From contig NZ_CP096568.1 in assembly GCF_023221595.1 (NCBI RefSeq), positions 124,001-188,000 of the forward strand: 64,000 nucleotides of DNA. Reading direction: 5' to 3'. A program made the position numbers and the translations under genes. Shown here in pieces: positions 1 through 9,279 of the stretch. Numbering within the stretch: the stretch's first letter is position 1; each line of letters begins with the position of its first letter. This DNA comes from Rhodococcus qingshengii JCM 15477 (lineage in GTDB: Bacteria; Actinomycetota; Actinomycetes; Mycobacteriales; Mycobacteriaceae). Under the pieces are notes generated by a model, which was given only the letters and a program-made list of their open reading frames with translations, was not told the origin of the DNA and did no database searches.

Positions 1-729
1 CATCGACTCCAACCGCTGTGACAGATCCACCATCAGCTCCTTCGACCACAACAGGTGATGCAGAACCGGCAATACGGCCACCGGATCGCCTGCCGAACGC
101 GCGCCGCCGATCAGCGGCTGAGGTTTTGCGAACGCCGCCACCAATGTCGCCGCTGTCGATTCCACGCGGTGACGAGGATGTCGATACCCGGCCAGCCACT
201 GCACGTTCGCCAACCAGACCCGATCGTGCTCGCTCACTCGCCGATAAACCCAGCCCATCGACGCGCATGCCCGCGCGGTCGCAGCGAACGCGACCTCATC
301 CCGTAGCTTGATCCGTGCCGCAGGTCGACAATCGGTCACTACCCCGGTGCCGTCGGCGCGGCGGGCGAAGAAATCCGGTGCATGTGATCGACTCCTTTGC
401 CCATCGCGCCAGAACAGCCAGAACGGTTGCGCCGCGATCCCCACGACGTCGGGATCGAAGTCCAGCGCCAGTGCCTCGTCGCGCTCCAACCACGACTCAT
501 ACTCCACATGCGCCGACACCGTCGCCGACCAGTACAAGCCAGGATTGTGCCGCTGTCCCTGATATGACGGAATCGATCGGATCGGCGGAACCCGTTCGAA
601 CCGCACCGCCACCGCGTCCGCCAGCGAACACCGAACCTGTGCCCCGTCCGAGCCGACGAAGCCGATTTCGAATGCGTCCTCAACAGCGTGCAGTCCGACC
701 GACAATTCCGCGCTCCCGTCCGTCCGCAA
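1..729 (-). CDS. TnsA-like transposase endonuclease subunit (partial, 3' end off window)
   Basis: An uninterrupted minus-strand frame of 243 visible residues runs off position 1. It reads like the actinobacterial TnsA-like heteromeric transposase endonuclease family: motifs PSYQGQRHNPGLYW, HVEYESWLERD, DFDPDVVGIAAQPFWLFW and RSRSHAPDFFARRADGTGVV, then DCRP and IKL. In Tn7 TnsA such acidic and lysine positions cut the 5' transposon ends, while TnsB (not in the window) does the joining. No ATG lies between the upstream in-frame stop at 751-753 and the conserved region, so the TTG at 727-729 is the likeliest start; this is uncertain. Repeats resembling TnsB-binding sites lie just upstream, so the gene should sit at one end of an element extending left of the window. 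Family assignment is by motif recall, not alignment. Confidence 0.75.
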   Translation of the reverse strand, partial: MRTDGSAELSVGLHAVEDAFEIGFVGSDGAQVRCSLADAVAVRFERVPPIRSIPSYQGQRHNPGLYWSATVSAHVEYESWLERDEALALDFDPDVVGIAAQPFWLFWRDGQRSRSHAPDFFARRADGTGVVTDCRPAARIKLRDEVAFAATARACASMGWVYRRVSEHDRVWLANVQWLAGYRHPRHRVESTAATLVAAFAKPQPLIGGARSAGDPVAVLPVLHHLLWSKELMVDLSQRLESM

Positions 730-763
730 CCAACCTGATGTGGGCAGCGCTCATGACACATTG

Positions 764-841
764 GCATCAGATGCACTGAGTCCGCATCACATTGGCGTAC
801 TAAAAGATCAGATTCACTGAGTTCGCATCAGATGCAATGAG
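764..841. repeat. Three direct repeats, probable TnsB/TniA-type transposon end
   Basis: Three near-identical units occur: GCATCAGATGCACTGAG (764-780), GATCAGATTCACTGAG (806-821) and GCATCAGATGCAATGAG (825-841). A related CCGCATCACATTGGCG lies at 782-797. Repeats of about 17-20 bp beside a tnsA-like gene match the multiple transposase-binding sites at ends of Tn7-like elements. The exact terminus (TGT/ACA) is not resolved. Function is inference; the repeats are seen directly. Confidence 0.5.
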
Positions 842-1090
842 CCAGGACAGTGGTCGAGGTGAATCTCCTGGTTGAAAGGTTTTCGGTGGACACCCCCTTG
901 ACAGGGGAGGTACGCTCCGACGTGACGAGCTTGCGAGTCTAAGGACGGAGCGCGTCCCCCCAGCCCGGGGCCATATTGCGTTATTGCCACAGCTGCGTCA
1001 GCGCAGGAACTCTTGCAGTCAGATTTGTGTGGAGCGCCCTTACAGACACCTTCCAATCGACGGTCAACGGCAAGCCGTGTGGACACATGA

Positions 1091-1135
1091 CAGAAGGCCG
1101 AGACCACGTTCATCGGATGCGGTCTCGGCCTTCTG
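1091..1135 (-). terminator. Hairpin terminator of the conjugation operon
   Basis: A perfect 15-bp inverted repeat, CAGAAGGCCGAGACC and GGTCTCGGCCTTCTG, is separated by a 15-nt loop. It lies 20 bp downstream of the last gene of the minus-strand operon. There is no long U-tract, as is common in actinobacteria. Confidence 0.8.
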
Positions 1136-1155
1136 GTGAAAAGTTCAGCGAGTGA

Positions 1156-1764
1156 TCAGTACGCAGTCTTCATCGGTTGGCAAGTGCTGGCCTGCCAACC
1201 TGTGGAGCTGTACTCCACTCGGATAGCCAGCTCGAGGCCGGTGTCGTAGGTGGCGATGAAGTCTGAAACAGAAGCTCCGGTGGAGTATTCGGCGAGGTCG
1301 ACCAGCTGCGCCTGCTGCACCCGGCGAATATCTGTGCTCGTGTAGGCCTCCGCCAGATGTGGGGTCACCCACCTGCTCACACGTTCGAGCCAGTCGGCGC
1401 CGGGCGTGGTGAAGTCTTGTGCGAAGCCGCGGGCGACCACCCTGTACTGGCCGGCAACTCCCATCGGGGTGTTGTGGTCGGCGTCCGTGCCGTCGCCATG
1501 GTCTGCTTCCGTTTCGGTCGGCGGAGCCACTGCCACGTATGTCGTGGGGGGCGACTCCGAGGGCGGTGAGGAATTGTCCGGTCGATCGAGAACCAGCGTG
1601 TAGAGCAGGAATCCGCTGATCAGAGCTATGGCAACGACTGCGAGCTTATGTCGGCGCAGTCCGGCAATGATCGCCCGTGAGCGTGGTGGTTGCTTCTGCT
1701 CGGTGGACTCGTTTTCCTCCGAGAACTCCTGGTCATCGGGGTTGTCCTGCGGTGGCAATGACAT
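1156..1764 (-). CDS. Single-pass membrane protein, last gene of conjugation operon
   Basis: The 202-residue protein has a charged, Gln/Glu-rich N-terminal cytoplasmic tail, one transmembrane segment at about residues 40-58 (LAVVAIALISGFLLYTLVL), a Pro/Thr/Ser-rich linker and an extracytoplasmic domain of about 110 residues containing FAQDFTTPGADWLERVSRWVTP. That topology and the domain pattern recall the small NTF2-like, VirB8/TcpC-like accessory proteins of Gram-positive conjugation systems, but no catalytic motif is visible. It follows the wall hydrolase gene by 16 bp and precedes the operon terminator. An assembly or scaffold role at the membrane is inferred; the family is not certain. Confidence 0.7.
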   Translation of the reverse strand: MSLPPQDNPDDQEFSEENESTEQKQPPRSRAIIAGLRRHKLAVVAIALISGFLLYTLVLDRPDNSSPPSESPPTTYVAVAPPTETEADHGDGTDADHNTPMGVAGQYRVVARGFAQDFTTPGADWLERVSRWVTPHLAEAYTSTDIRRVQQAQLVDLAEYSTGASVSDFIATYDTGLELAIRVEYSSTGWQASTCQPMKTAY

Positions 1765-1780
1765 CGCGTGCTTCTCTCTT

Positions 1781-3424
1781 TCAGGGGGTCAGGCCCATGT
1801 TCTGCAGATACGGCATTGGATCTGTGCTTTTGCCGTCCACCCGAACTTCGAAGTGCAAGTGGTCGCCGGTGGAGTCTCCGGTTGTCCCGACTCCACCGAT
1901 TTCCGTTCCCGCGCTCACCTGATCTCCGACCTTGACTTTGATCGCGCCGTCGACTTGGTGGGCGTATCGGGTCTCAGTGTTGCCGGTGGTGATGACAACA
2001 CAGTTCCCGTAGCCATCGCCGACGTTGCTCGCTTGGGTCACGGTGCCTCCTGTCACGGCGAAAATCGGGGTCCCGGAGGCTGCTCCGAAGTCGAGACCGG
2101 CGTGCATCTGCCCGCCTGTTCCGGTGGGGTTGGAGCGGTAGCCGTAGCCGGAGGTGATCGTGTATTTGCCTGGGTCGACGGGTAGTCGCGCGTTTCCATC
2201 ACCGACCGCGCCGGCGCCGGGAGCTGCGATCGCGGCATTGCCGTAGACACTGACGTGGACATGGTCACGGTGGGCAACGGTGTCGGTGCTGTTTCCACCG
2301 AGGGGGTAGTCGTAGGGTCCCCAACTTCCGGGTTGTCCTACCGCATCCTGGCTTCGCGTCCAGATTTTCTCGTACCAGATGACGTACTTGACGCCCAATG
2401 CATCAGCGTTCTTGACGACGAAATCTGCGATCGCATCGCCCTTGGCTCGGCCGGCGGGGGTGCGGTAGTCGTCGTCGCCTTCGGTCATCATCGCGTCGAC
2501 GGCGCGACCTTCTTGATGATCCCGATCGACGCCCGATGGGCGATCGCCGACATTCGCCCAGGGCCGCTCTCCGAAGGTTTCGGTGATGCACCGCATCACT
2601 CGGAGGGCGTCGGGTGTGAGTCCCTTTTCGGCAGGATTGTTGGTCGGTGCACAGTCCATTGCCGCGCCGCCGCCACACAGGACGTCGGCAACGTCGAGTT
2701 CGAAACTGTCGCCTACGTTGATCGGGCTGTCGCCCACGTCCTGCGGTCCGCCCGAGACGGGCTTGTCATATTGCGGGGGCAGCGCGGGCGCATCTTTGCT
2801 TGCGCCCTTGTTCTCCGCATACAAGCGGCGAGCAATGATCTCGTCGTCGGCGTAGGCGTCGGGGTACAGCGAAACCTGCACCTTCTGCGCGGCAACGGTG
2901 ACCGGCAACGCTTCCCATCCGGGCACCTTTTTGAGTGCTTCGTAAAACTTGATCGCGGCGATCTGCGGGTTCATCAGCTCGTCCATCGTTCCCCACCACG
3001 GATACTGCTGTTGAAACGGATTCACGCTGCCGTGATCGTTGCCGACCGCGTCGTGCGGGTAGTTCAGTGACTTACCGACATCCATTTGATCGGCTGCCAA
3101 GATGCCGGTTCCGTCGTTCGCGTAGTTCTTGAATCCGGATTCTTGGGATGCGGTGGAGAGCGCGACGATGATGCCCTGATCGGAGAAGCCCATCTGTTCG
3201 CCGACGGCAATGATCGTGCGGACGATCTCGGTTTGTTTTCCGGCCAGAACGGAGGGGTCGGTCGGCGCCACTTCGGCGCCGGCAGGTGGCATGACTGCCG
3301 GGCCGCCGCAACTTGTCGAGGCGTCCGATCCGCTGCGGAGCAGCATCATGATCGGGATGGCAACGATCAGGACAGCGCCCATTACTGGAACGAGAGCGAT
3401 CGCGATCCAGTGCTTGTAGGTCAT
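1781..3424 (-). CDS. Modular peptidoglycan hydrolase with C-terminal M23 peptidase (VirB1-like role)
   Basis: The 547-residue protein is anchored by an N-terminal transmembrane segment (residues 8-28). Residues about 60-220 resemble a lytic transglycosylase-like domain (ALSTASQESGFKN, then PFQQQYPWWGT). Residues about 260-390 carry an ARB_07466-like domain with HQEGRAVDAM and AHRDHVHVSV. Residues about 415-540 form an M23 metallopeptidase, with zinc ligands in MHAGLDFG and DHLHFEV. Gram-positive conjugation operons encode such enzymes to open peptidoglycan for the transfer channel. It starts 6 bp after the VirB6-like gene, with GGGTAGGCG upstream as ribosome site. Three wall-active modules in one protein is more than most VirB1 homologues carry. 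Confidence 0.85.
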   Translation of the reverse strand: MTYKHWIAIALVPVMGAVLIVAIPIMMLLRSGSDASTSCGGPAVMPPAGAEVAPTDPSVLAGKQTEIVRTIIAVGEQMGFSDQGIIVALSTASQESGFKNYANDGTGILAADQMDVGKSLNYPHDAVGNDHGSVNPFQQQYPWWGTMDELMNPQIAAIKFYEALKKVPGWEALPVTVAAQKVQVSLYPDAYADDEIIARRLYAENKGASKDAPALPPQYDKPVSGGPQDVGDSPINVGDSFELDVADVLCGGGAAMDCAPTNNPAEKGLTPDALRVMRCITETFGERPWANVGDRPSGVDRDHQEGRAVDAMMTEGDDDYRTPAGRAKGDAIADFVVKNADALGVKYVIWYEKIWTRSQDAVGQPGSWGPYDYPLGGNSTDTVAHRDHVHVSVYGNAAIAAPGAGAVGDGNARLPVDPGKYTITSGYGYRSNPTGTGGQMHAGLDFGAASGTPIFAVTGGTVTQASNVGDGYGNCVVITTGNTETRYAHQVDGAIKVKVGDQVSAGTEIGGVGTTGDSTGDHLHFEVRVDGKSTDPMPYLQNMGLTP

Positions 3425-3430
3425 CGACGC

Positions 3431-5674
3431 CTACCCGGCGGAGTGTCTGGAAGGCCGTACCAACTCGGACGGTTGCGGGCGAGCTGTCGACGGCGAAACC
3501 CGAGGCACCGCCGAGGACTGACTGGACGACGCCGGCTTCTCCGACGTACGGCGGGCGGAAGTCTTCTTCGGTTCCGGCAACAAGATCGGCGAACCATTGC
3601 TGGTGCGGTACTCGCGGAAAGTTTCCCGTCCGACATTGGTGGTCTTCGGCGTTGCTCCACCTCTGTCTCCGCGAGCGGGCCTAGTGGCAGCCGAGACGGG
3701 TGCATTGCTGACCGGCTTCTTGATTCCAGGCTTGGCTACCTGATCGCGGCGCGGCCGCGGCGCACCAGTGGAGACTGGGACACCCGTGACTTTCGATGCC
3801 GCCGCGGCGGTTGCTGTGGACGCGGCCGATTTCGCGGCGTCCTTGCCCTTCTGCCCTGCCGCGATTGCGGCGGCCGTCGCAGTTGTGTCCTTCCCCTTCG
3901 TCTCGGATTTCGCAGGCTGGTCGACGTCCTTGCCTGCTGCTCGCTTGTTCTTGACTGCTTTCACCCCTGCGACTGCTGCCTTACCCACGAAGTAGGCCGC
4001 GGCCACTCCACCCGTCGCGGCTGTACCCGTGGCGGCACCGGCGGTTTGAGCTGCAGCGCCTGTGGCTTTCGCAGCAGTCGCGCCATGCCGGGCTGCCGTG
4101 GCGCCGTGCTTGGCGAGCGTTTTTCCACCCTGGTAGACCTGGCGTCCGACTTGAGCTGCGGCTGCGGCGTTCTGCATCGGGCTAGCGACCGGAGTCGACT
4201 TACTGATCGCGGTCGGTGCTGCGCCAGGCCGGGTGGCCATCTTCTGCGCGAGAGTGTCGGAGAGTTTGCGTAGACGCTTGACCCCTCTGCGGAACATGAC
4301 GAGGCCGACGAGCAGGACGATGTCGACGAAGACGAATTTCTCCATCAAACCGCCGCTCTCCGTATTGAAGAACGAACGCACGACCAGCAGATACGCCGCT
4401 ACGAAGACCACGGCGAACACCATGATCACCACGGACATGATGACCGTGGAGGCGGTTTTCAGCAGGGAGCCACGGCCGGCGCCCGGCAGAATCCCGATCA
4501 CGAGGGCGGGAATCGCTTTGACTGCTGACCCGAGTGCTGCCGCCGCTGCCATCAACATGGCCCCGGCGAACAGGAAGGCGAAAAGCATGATGATCGAGCT
4601 GCCGGGTACGAGTATCAGTCCGCCAATGACCTGGGAGGGTCCAGGGTTGTCGGCGTAGTCCTTCATGTCTTTCGCACCGGATCCGTCGCAATCGGCGATG
4701 TTGTCCTTGAGGGTGTCTTTGTCGTTGCCCTTCTTGTCTTCGTGCGCCGAGTCCCATGCCTCGATGCAATCGGCGCCGGCCGAGGGATCGGTGTCGATTA
4801 CTGTTCCGAAGTTCAGTAGTTGGGTGGGTTGGCGAATGAAGCTGTCCGCCAGGCCTGCTCCGATGTCGTTGATCATTTCGTCGGGGCTCGAATTCATGTC
4901 ACCGTCGTTGGCGAGGCCTGACGCGATCTGCAGGCCGGCGTCGCGGCCCTGCATGATCAGCCCGTCTTGGCCGGCGATCCGCTCGATCGGGTTCGAGAGG
5001 ACGCCCACTGCCAGCGCCGCGATGGCGCAGGAGATCATGAGTTCGTAGATGCCAGTGGACCAGCGTCCGCGGATAATCCAGATCGCTACAACGCCGGCTG
5101 TCACGGTCAGGAAGGTGGTGGTGAGGTTGAACTGTCCGGTGATCGATGTGACCGCGTCTCCGAGTGTTCGCACGGGTGCAACGATTTTCGGAAGCCAGTC
5201 GAAGGACATGCTCCAGGTGATGAACCATATTGCCGCGCCAGATATCGCTCGATAGATCTCGAACTGGATCTGGATGATGATGGAGTACGCCATGTAGGTG
5301 GGGTGGCGGGCCGAACCTTCGTCGATCGAGAGGTAGTACCGCCATACGGAAATTCCGTGTGAGTCTTTGACCGGCATGAAGTTGAAGTAGCGGTTCTCCG
5401 GTGATCGGGATCCGTCTTCGGCATGGGCAGGCAAGGCGGCAATGACCGCGACCGTGCCGATCAAGTGCCAGCCGACGACAGTTCTGACTACTGCTCGTCG
5501 AATTCTCGTTGCCCACAACCACACTCGCATCCTCTTGGTACGGCGGTCGAGCGCTGAGCACACAGGTTGGGGAACCCATGACCAGAGAACCCACAGCAAG
5601 GCCGCCTTGACGCCGGCGCGAACAGAGAAGACGGTGCGGGACGTGTCGGCAGGCGACGTTGCTGTGGCACTCAT
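3431..5674 (-). CDS. Polytopic VirB6/TrbL-like conjugation channel protein
   Basis: The 747-residue protein has about seven hydrophobic segments in its first 480 residues, including LTVTAGVVAIWII, ELMISCAIAALAVGVL, MLFAFLFAGAMLMAAAAAL and VIMVFAVVFVAAYLLVV. A soluble loop at about 235-345 is acidic with paired cysteines. The last 260 residues are a low-complexity Ala/Thr/Lys-rich cytoplasmic tail. This topology is typical of VirB6/TrbL inner-membrane channel components of type IV secretion. The ATG overlaps the stop of the VirB4-like gene in an ATGA junction, indicating translational coupling. Assignment rests on topology and operon position, since VirB6 proteins share little sequence. Confidence 0.8.
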   Translation of the reverse strand: MSATATSPADTSRTVFSVRAGVKAALLWVLWSWVPQPVCSALDRRTKRMRVWLWATRIRRAVVRTVVGWHLIGTVAVIAALPAHAEDGSRSPENRYFNFMPVKDSHGISVWRYYLSIDEGSARHPTYMAYSIIIQIQFEIYRAISGAAIWFITWSMSFDWLPKIVAPVRTLGDAVTSITGQFNLTTTFLTVTAGVVAIWIIRGRWSTGIYELMISCAIAALAVGVLSNPIERIAGQDGLIMQGRDAGLQIASGLANDGDMNSSPDEMINDIGAGLADSFIRQPTQLLNFGTVIDTDPSAGADCIEAWDSAHEDKKGNDKDTLKDNIADCDGSGAKDMKDYADNPGPSQVIGGLILVPGSSIIMLFAFLFAGAMLMAAAAALGSAVKAIPALVIGILPGAGRGSLLKTASTVIMSVVIMVFAVVFVAAYLLVVRSFFNTESGGLMEKFVFVDIVLLVGLVMFRRGVKRLRKLSDTLAQKMATRPGAAPTAISKSTPVASPMQNAAAAAQVGRQVYQGGKTLAKHGATAARHGATAAKATGAAAQTAGAATGTAATGGVAAAYFVGKAAVAGVKAVKNKRAAGKDVDQPAKSETKGKDTTATAAAIAAGQKGKDAAKSAASTATAAAASKVTGVPVSTGAPRPRRDQVAKPGIKKPVSNAPVSAATRPARGDRGGATPKTTNVGRETFREYRTSNGSPILLPEPKKTSARRTSEKPASSSQSSAVPRVSPSTARPQPSELVRPSRHSAG

Positions 5675-8211
5675 GCGTCGATCAGCTCCTTGGGCGCCTT
5701 GTTCGGCGTCGTCTGGGTTGCGTGTGCACGGTTCGGCTCCGACGGCATGAGCACCTTGATTCGGCCGATGTTGCCGTAGGCGTCGCGCATGTAGCCCTCC
5801 CCGCGGCGATGAGGCTCGACGTATTCCGCACCGGTGTCCGGGTCTTTGCCTGAAACGGGGGACGTCTGTTCGGTGAGTTCTTTGAACATGTCGGGGTCTC
5901 TGGGATCCAGACCGACGAATGCCAGCGAGCGACGAGCGAGCGTGGCATCCGTCTGGCGCATCGCGAACCGAGTGGGGATCAAGCCTCGCAAGGTCTCGTT
6001 GCCCAAACCCTCATCCGGGTCCTGCGATCCGAGCCCGATGTACGCCTGCTCCTTGCGGCCCTCTCGAAGGAAGTCGATGACAATGTCGACGCCTTCCTCG
6101 GCCCGCGTCATGCGGTGGCACTCGTCGGCGAGGAACATCGCAGGCTCGCTCGGATTCGCAAAGCAGATCCCGCGGGCGATCAGACCGATGAGCGCATACA
6201 TGGCGCGGCCCACGCGCTTCTCCAGCCCGAGCTGGCGGAACAGGTGCTCCTGAACGATTTCCTGCTGGCTCGGGAGTTTGACCGTGTGGGTACGGAACAC
6301 GATTGCCTGCGCTGTGATGTCGAGCGCCGGCAGTCCCTTCTCGAACAAGGCCGCTGCGTAGGACTTGCGGGCGTAGACCCCGAGTTTGTCGGCCAACTCG
6401 ATGCGCTGAACGAGGGTGCACTCGTCGCTGCGGAGGTGATCGAGGATGTCTCCGAGGCCACCGTCGAGCAATCCGTGCTCACCACGGTAGGCAGGCTCGA
6501 GGACAGTACCGAGGAGGACACCGAGCGGCTCGTCGGGCTGAAGCTGTAGAAGCGGCAGTAGAACTGATGTCGCAACCTCTGCGCCCTTGTCGGGCCCGAA
6601 GATTCGCAGTGGGTCCAGGCTCCACTTGGGATGAGACAGATCCGCGATGACAGCCTCGGCGATGGTGGCGGCCCATCGGGCGTACTCCCCCACCTCGGTG
6701 TGATCGATGACGACGATCTTCCCTCCGCGATCGTGGAAGGCTCCGCCGATCCCTTTGAGGAGAACCGACTTACCCGATCCCAGCGCACCGACCGCTGCGA
6801 AGGACCCCGAAATGTCTGCCGCCGACTTCTTGGCGACATCGTGATGAACCACGCCGATCCGGGCCGAACTGATGTTCAATGCGAGCAGCGGGCCCGACGA
6901 ATCACCCAAGTCGTTGTGGACGCAGGGAACGTAGGCGGAGAAATCGGTCGAGGTGGTGATCTGAGCGAATTCTTTGACGATTGAGGGTGTGGACACTCCA
7001 GGGTTGAGTGCGTGCCAGAGGTCCTCTTGGAATCCGAGCGGGCTGACCAGCTTGTAGCTGGAGAGTTCGAACAGTTTCGCGAGTTGCCGTGCATCCCGGA
7101 GTGCGACCTCTTCGGTGTGTGCCCCGATGGCGAAGATCGTCGTCGACTGGACTTCGACTTCCATGTTGTCGGCGTCCATTTTTGCGGCGTACTCGGCGAG
7201 GTCCTCCGCTGCGGCGTGGAGAACCCCGTGCCCGTGGGACACTTCGCCCTCGCGTTGGCTGAACTGCTCGTTCAGGTTGATCAGAGCGCGTTTGTTCTTC
7301 TTCGATACCTCTGCCGAACTGCGTATGTGAAGTCTGATGCCCCAATCCACGTCGACGCCGGCAATGGCATCGGCCAGGGCGAGGAACTCGGATCCGGGGA
7401 AGACTGTGTTGCCGGAGGGAGTGTCGGCCAACGCAAGTAGGCATTGGTAATTTGCGGGCCGCTCTTCCAATGTCCAGGGTTGATCGATTTTGAGTGCCTT
7501 CGTCAATGTCGGCGCCTTCGATTTCCAGCCGGAACTAGGGCGATCGGATTGGGCGCCTTCGTCGAAGCGTGCGGCGGTGAATGCCGCCATCGGCTTTGTG
7601 CCGATCGAGGCGTAGGGCAGTGGAACGTCCGAATCCAGGCCGAGCCCTCGCTGAAGGCTGTGTTGATGGAGCCAGACCATCTGTGCAGGCGTCGCCGGTG
7701 TTGGGCGGAAATAGGCTGGAATATCGGCGGCGATCATGTTTGCCTGTGTTGTCCGCCTGGCCACTTCTTCGGGGTCCAGCGATGTTCGCGGAAGTCCGAG
7801 ATAGTCGGTCAATGTCGTCCGCGCGGCAGACCAGGCCGCGGCCGCCTGGTTCTTCCATCCTCTGTTGGCGAGAGGAATAGACAGCCAGTAGATGCGCTTG
7901 CCTGGTTGGAACATTTCCAATGTCTCGATGGTGGCGTCGCACTCGGCGGCCCACTGCGGGTGTGCATCGAGGTCGATGCCTTCTTCCATCCGTGCCACTA
8001 CTGCCTCGGGATTGAGGCTGGCGCAGATTCCGAGGAGAAGCGCCTCGCCGTCGAGTGCACGCATCAGCATCTTGTGCATAGATCTCGCTGTGCTCTTGTC
8101 CTCGGCCGGCCTGTATCCGTATTCGATTCCGGTCAGGATGAAGTCGGCCCAGACCGTGCCTGAGCGCGTCCACCGAAGATTTCCTCCGACAGCTGTGATT
8201 GGTTGAAGCAT
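5671..8211 (-). CDS. VirB4-like conjugation ATPase
   Basis: The 846-residue protein starts at MLQPITAVGG. Longer reading is possible upstream, but it is Arg/Pro-rich shadow sequence of the preceding gene. Residues about 480-500 contain the Walker A motif GALGSGKSVLLKG. Walker B is at about 700 (AMFLADECHRM), followed by a typical VirB4 C-terminal region with GLGSQDPDEG and RFAMRQTD. VirB4 ATPases power assembly of the type IV channel at the inner membrane. The ATG overlaps the previous stop by one base (TGATG) and the end overlaps the VirB6 gene (ATGA). A TcpA/VirD4 coupling protein and a relaxase are not in the window. Confidence 0.92.
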   Translation of the reverse strand: MLQPITAVGGNLRWTRSGTVWADFILTGIEYGYRPAEDKSTARSMHKMLMRALDGEALLLGICASLNPEAVVARMEEGIDLDAHPQWAAECDATIETLEMFQPGKRIYWLSIPLANRGWKNQAAAAWSAARTTLTDYLGLPRTSLDPEEVARRTTQANMIAADIPAYFRPTPATPAQMVWLHQHSLQRGLGLDSDVPLPYASIGTKPMAAFTAARFDEGAQSDRPSSGWKSKAPTLTKALKIDQPWTLEERPANYQCLLALADTPSGNTVFPGSEFLALADAIAGVDVDWGIRLHIRSSAEVSKKNKRALINLNEQFSQREGEVSHGHGVLHAAAEDLAEYAAKMDADNMEVEVQSTTIFAIGAHTEEVALRDARQLAKLFELSSYKLVSPLGFQEDLWHALNPGVSTPSIVKEFAQITTSTDFSAYVPCVHNDLGDSSGPLLALNISSARIGVVHHDVAKKSAADISGSFAAVGALGSGKSVLLKGIGGAFHDRGGKIVVIDHTEVGEYARWAATIAEAVIADLSHPKWSLDPLRIFGPDKGAEVATSVLLPLLQLQPDEPLGVLLGTVLEPAYRGEHGLLDGGLGDILDHLRSDECTLVQRIELADKLGVYARKSYAAALFEKGLPALDITAQAIVFRTHTVKLPSQQEIVQEHLFRQLGLEKRVGRAMYALIGLIARGICFANPSEPAMFLADECHRMTRAEEGVDIVIDFLREGRKEQAYIGLGSQDPDEGLGNETLRGLIPTRFAMRQTDATLARRSLAFVGLDPRDPDMFKELTEQTSPVSGKDPDTGAEYVEPHRRGEGYMRDAYGNIGRIKVLMPSEPNRAHATQTTPNKAPKELIDA

Positions 8212-8843
8212 CAGGCCTTCTCTCGAACGTTGTGCGATGCGGCGGCCATGGCAACAAGTCGCTGGACGCTGGTGGATGCAGCGGGTTGGGTGGCCAGTGG
8301 CGGCCGGGGAATGGACGGCGGTGAAACTCGCCGTCGCTCCGGAGGGGTGTGGCAGGCAGGTTCGGACTCGATGCGGACCGGGCGAGCGTTCGGAATGTGC
8401 TCCACGACGGGCGGCGCCGCGAGTGACGGGACTGGCACCACAGTCACCATGCCTGCGAGGGCGCGGACTCGGGGTCGTCGCGGTGTAGGTCCGGCGACCT
8501 TCGGCGCTTGTGCTGGCGAACCGAGTGCTTTGCTCACACCGGCGACCATGGACAGTGGATTTCGGCCGCCGATGGGGAGCTTGCCGAGTCCCCACGCTGT
8601 GACTCCGACGAGTGCGAGGAAGACGAATACGTTGCGAATCAGCGAGCCTGTCGCCCAAATTCCCGGAGTCTTCCAGAGCACGAGGGCTACCAGTCCGGCG
8701 CCGACGAACTGTGTGTAGCTGTACGGTCCGCCGGGGAGCTTCTTTCCATCCGGCGTCATGCCGAGCAGCTGCGGGAACTTGCGTGCGCGGGTGTAGTTCT
8801 TGACGACCTCTCGGGACGTTGACTGTGGGTCTGATTCGCTCAC
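8211..8843 (-). CDS. Small membrane protein upstream of VirB4 (PrgI/VirB3/TcpE-like)
   Basis: The 210-residue protein starts at a GTG preceded by a strong GAAGGAGGTGCG ribosome site. Two adjacent transmembrane helices lie at about residues 38-85 (QFVGAGLVALVLW and NVFVFLALVGVTAWGLG). An N-terminal motif, TRARKFPQLLGM, and a Pro/Arg-rich C-terminal tail surround them. A two-helix protein directly before the VirB4 ATPase is the standard position of PrgI/VirB3/TcpE components, which help recruit VirB4 to the membrane. The unusually long proline-rich tail is not typical of that family. Role inferred from synteny. Confidence 0.7.
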   Translation of the reverse strand: MSESDPQSTSREVVKNYTRARKFPQLLGMTPDGKKLPGGPYSYTQFVGAGLVALVLWKTPGIWATGSLIRNVFVFLALVGVTAWGLGKLPIGGRNPLSMVAGVSKALGSPAQAPKVAGPTPRRPRVRALAGMVTVVPVPSLAAPPVVEHIPNARPVRIESEPACHTPPERRRVSPPSIPRPPLATQPAASTSVQRLVAMAAASHNVREKA

Positions 8844-8896
8844 GGCGTTCGCACCTCCTTCGTGATGACTCGCTGTTGGACTGGGGCTGGAGTGAG

Positions 8897-9259
8897 TTAG
8901 ATTTCGTGCGGGTTTGGCAGGCTCGTTAATGCCGATCCGAGCAGATCGGTAGGCGTCTCGGATGCATCGACGACGATCGAGTGGCCCATGGATTCGAGTT
9001 CGGAGCCGACCTTGTCCTTGACTGCGGTGACGTTCCAGACAAGCCAGACAAGAAGTCCCGCGACGAGCCCAGCCAACAGGATGGGAGCCAAGGAGAAACG
9101 ACTCTTGACTGCTGTGAATGCGACGCCTCCGCAAGCTCCTGCGCCGGTAAGGATTCGGATCGTGTCCTGCGCCTCGGTTCCCTTGTTGTTGACCAGCTCG
9201 AGAATTCCTTCGGCCAAGATGTGGGTGTTCGGGTCGAGGAGAAGTGCGGTTGTACTCAT
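8897..9259 (-). CDS. Small membrane protein of the conjugation operon
   Basis: The 120-residue protein starts at MSTTALLLDPNTH. It has a weak hydrophobic stretch around residues 38-50 and a clear transmembrane helix at about 57-78 (LAPILLAGLVAGLLVWLVW), with an acidic C-terminus. Size, topology and location between the TcpC-like and PrgI-like genes match a VirB2- or TcpD-like small subunit, but no diagnostic motif was recognised. A plausible start 160 bases further upstream would overlap the TcpC-like gene and is rejected. Confidence 0.65.
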   Translation of the reverse strand: MSTTALLLDPNTHILAEGILELVNNKGTEAQDTIRILTGAGACGGVAFTAVKSRFSLAPILLAGLVAGLLVWLVWNVTAVKDKVGSELESMGHSIVVDASETPTDLLGSALTSLPNPHEI

Positions 9260-9279
9260 CGGGATGCCTTTCGGTGATG

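Noticed and set aside
814..1113. 99-codon minus-strand open frame
   Set aside because: It overlaps the operon terminator and the transposon-end repeats, and shows no ribosome site or protein-like pattern.
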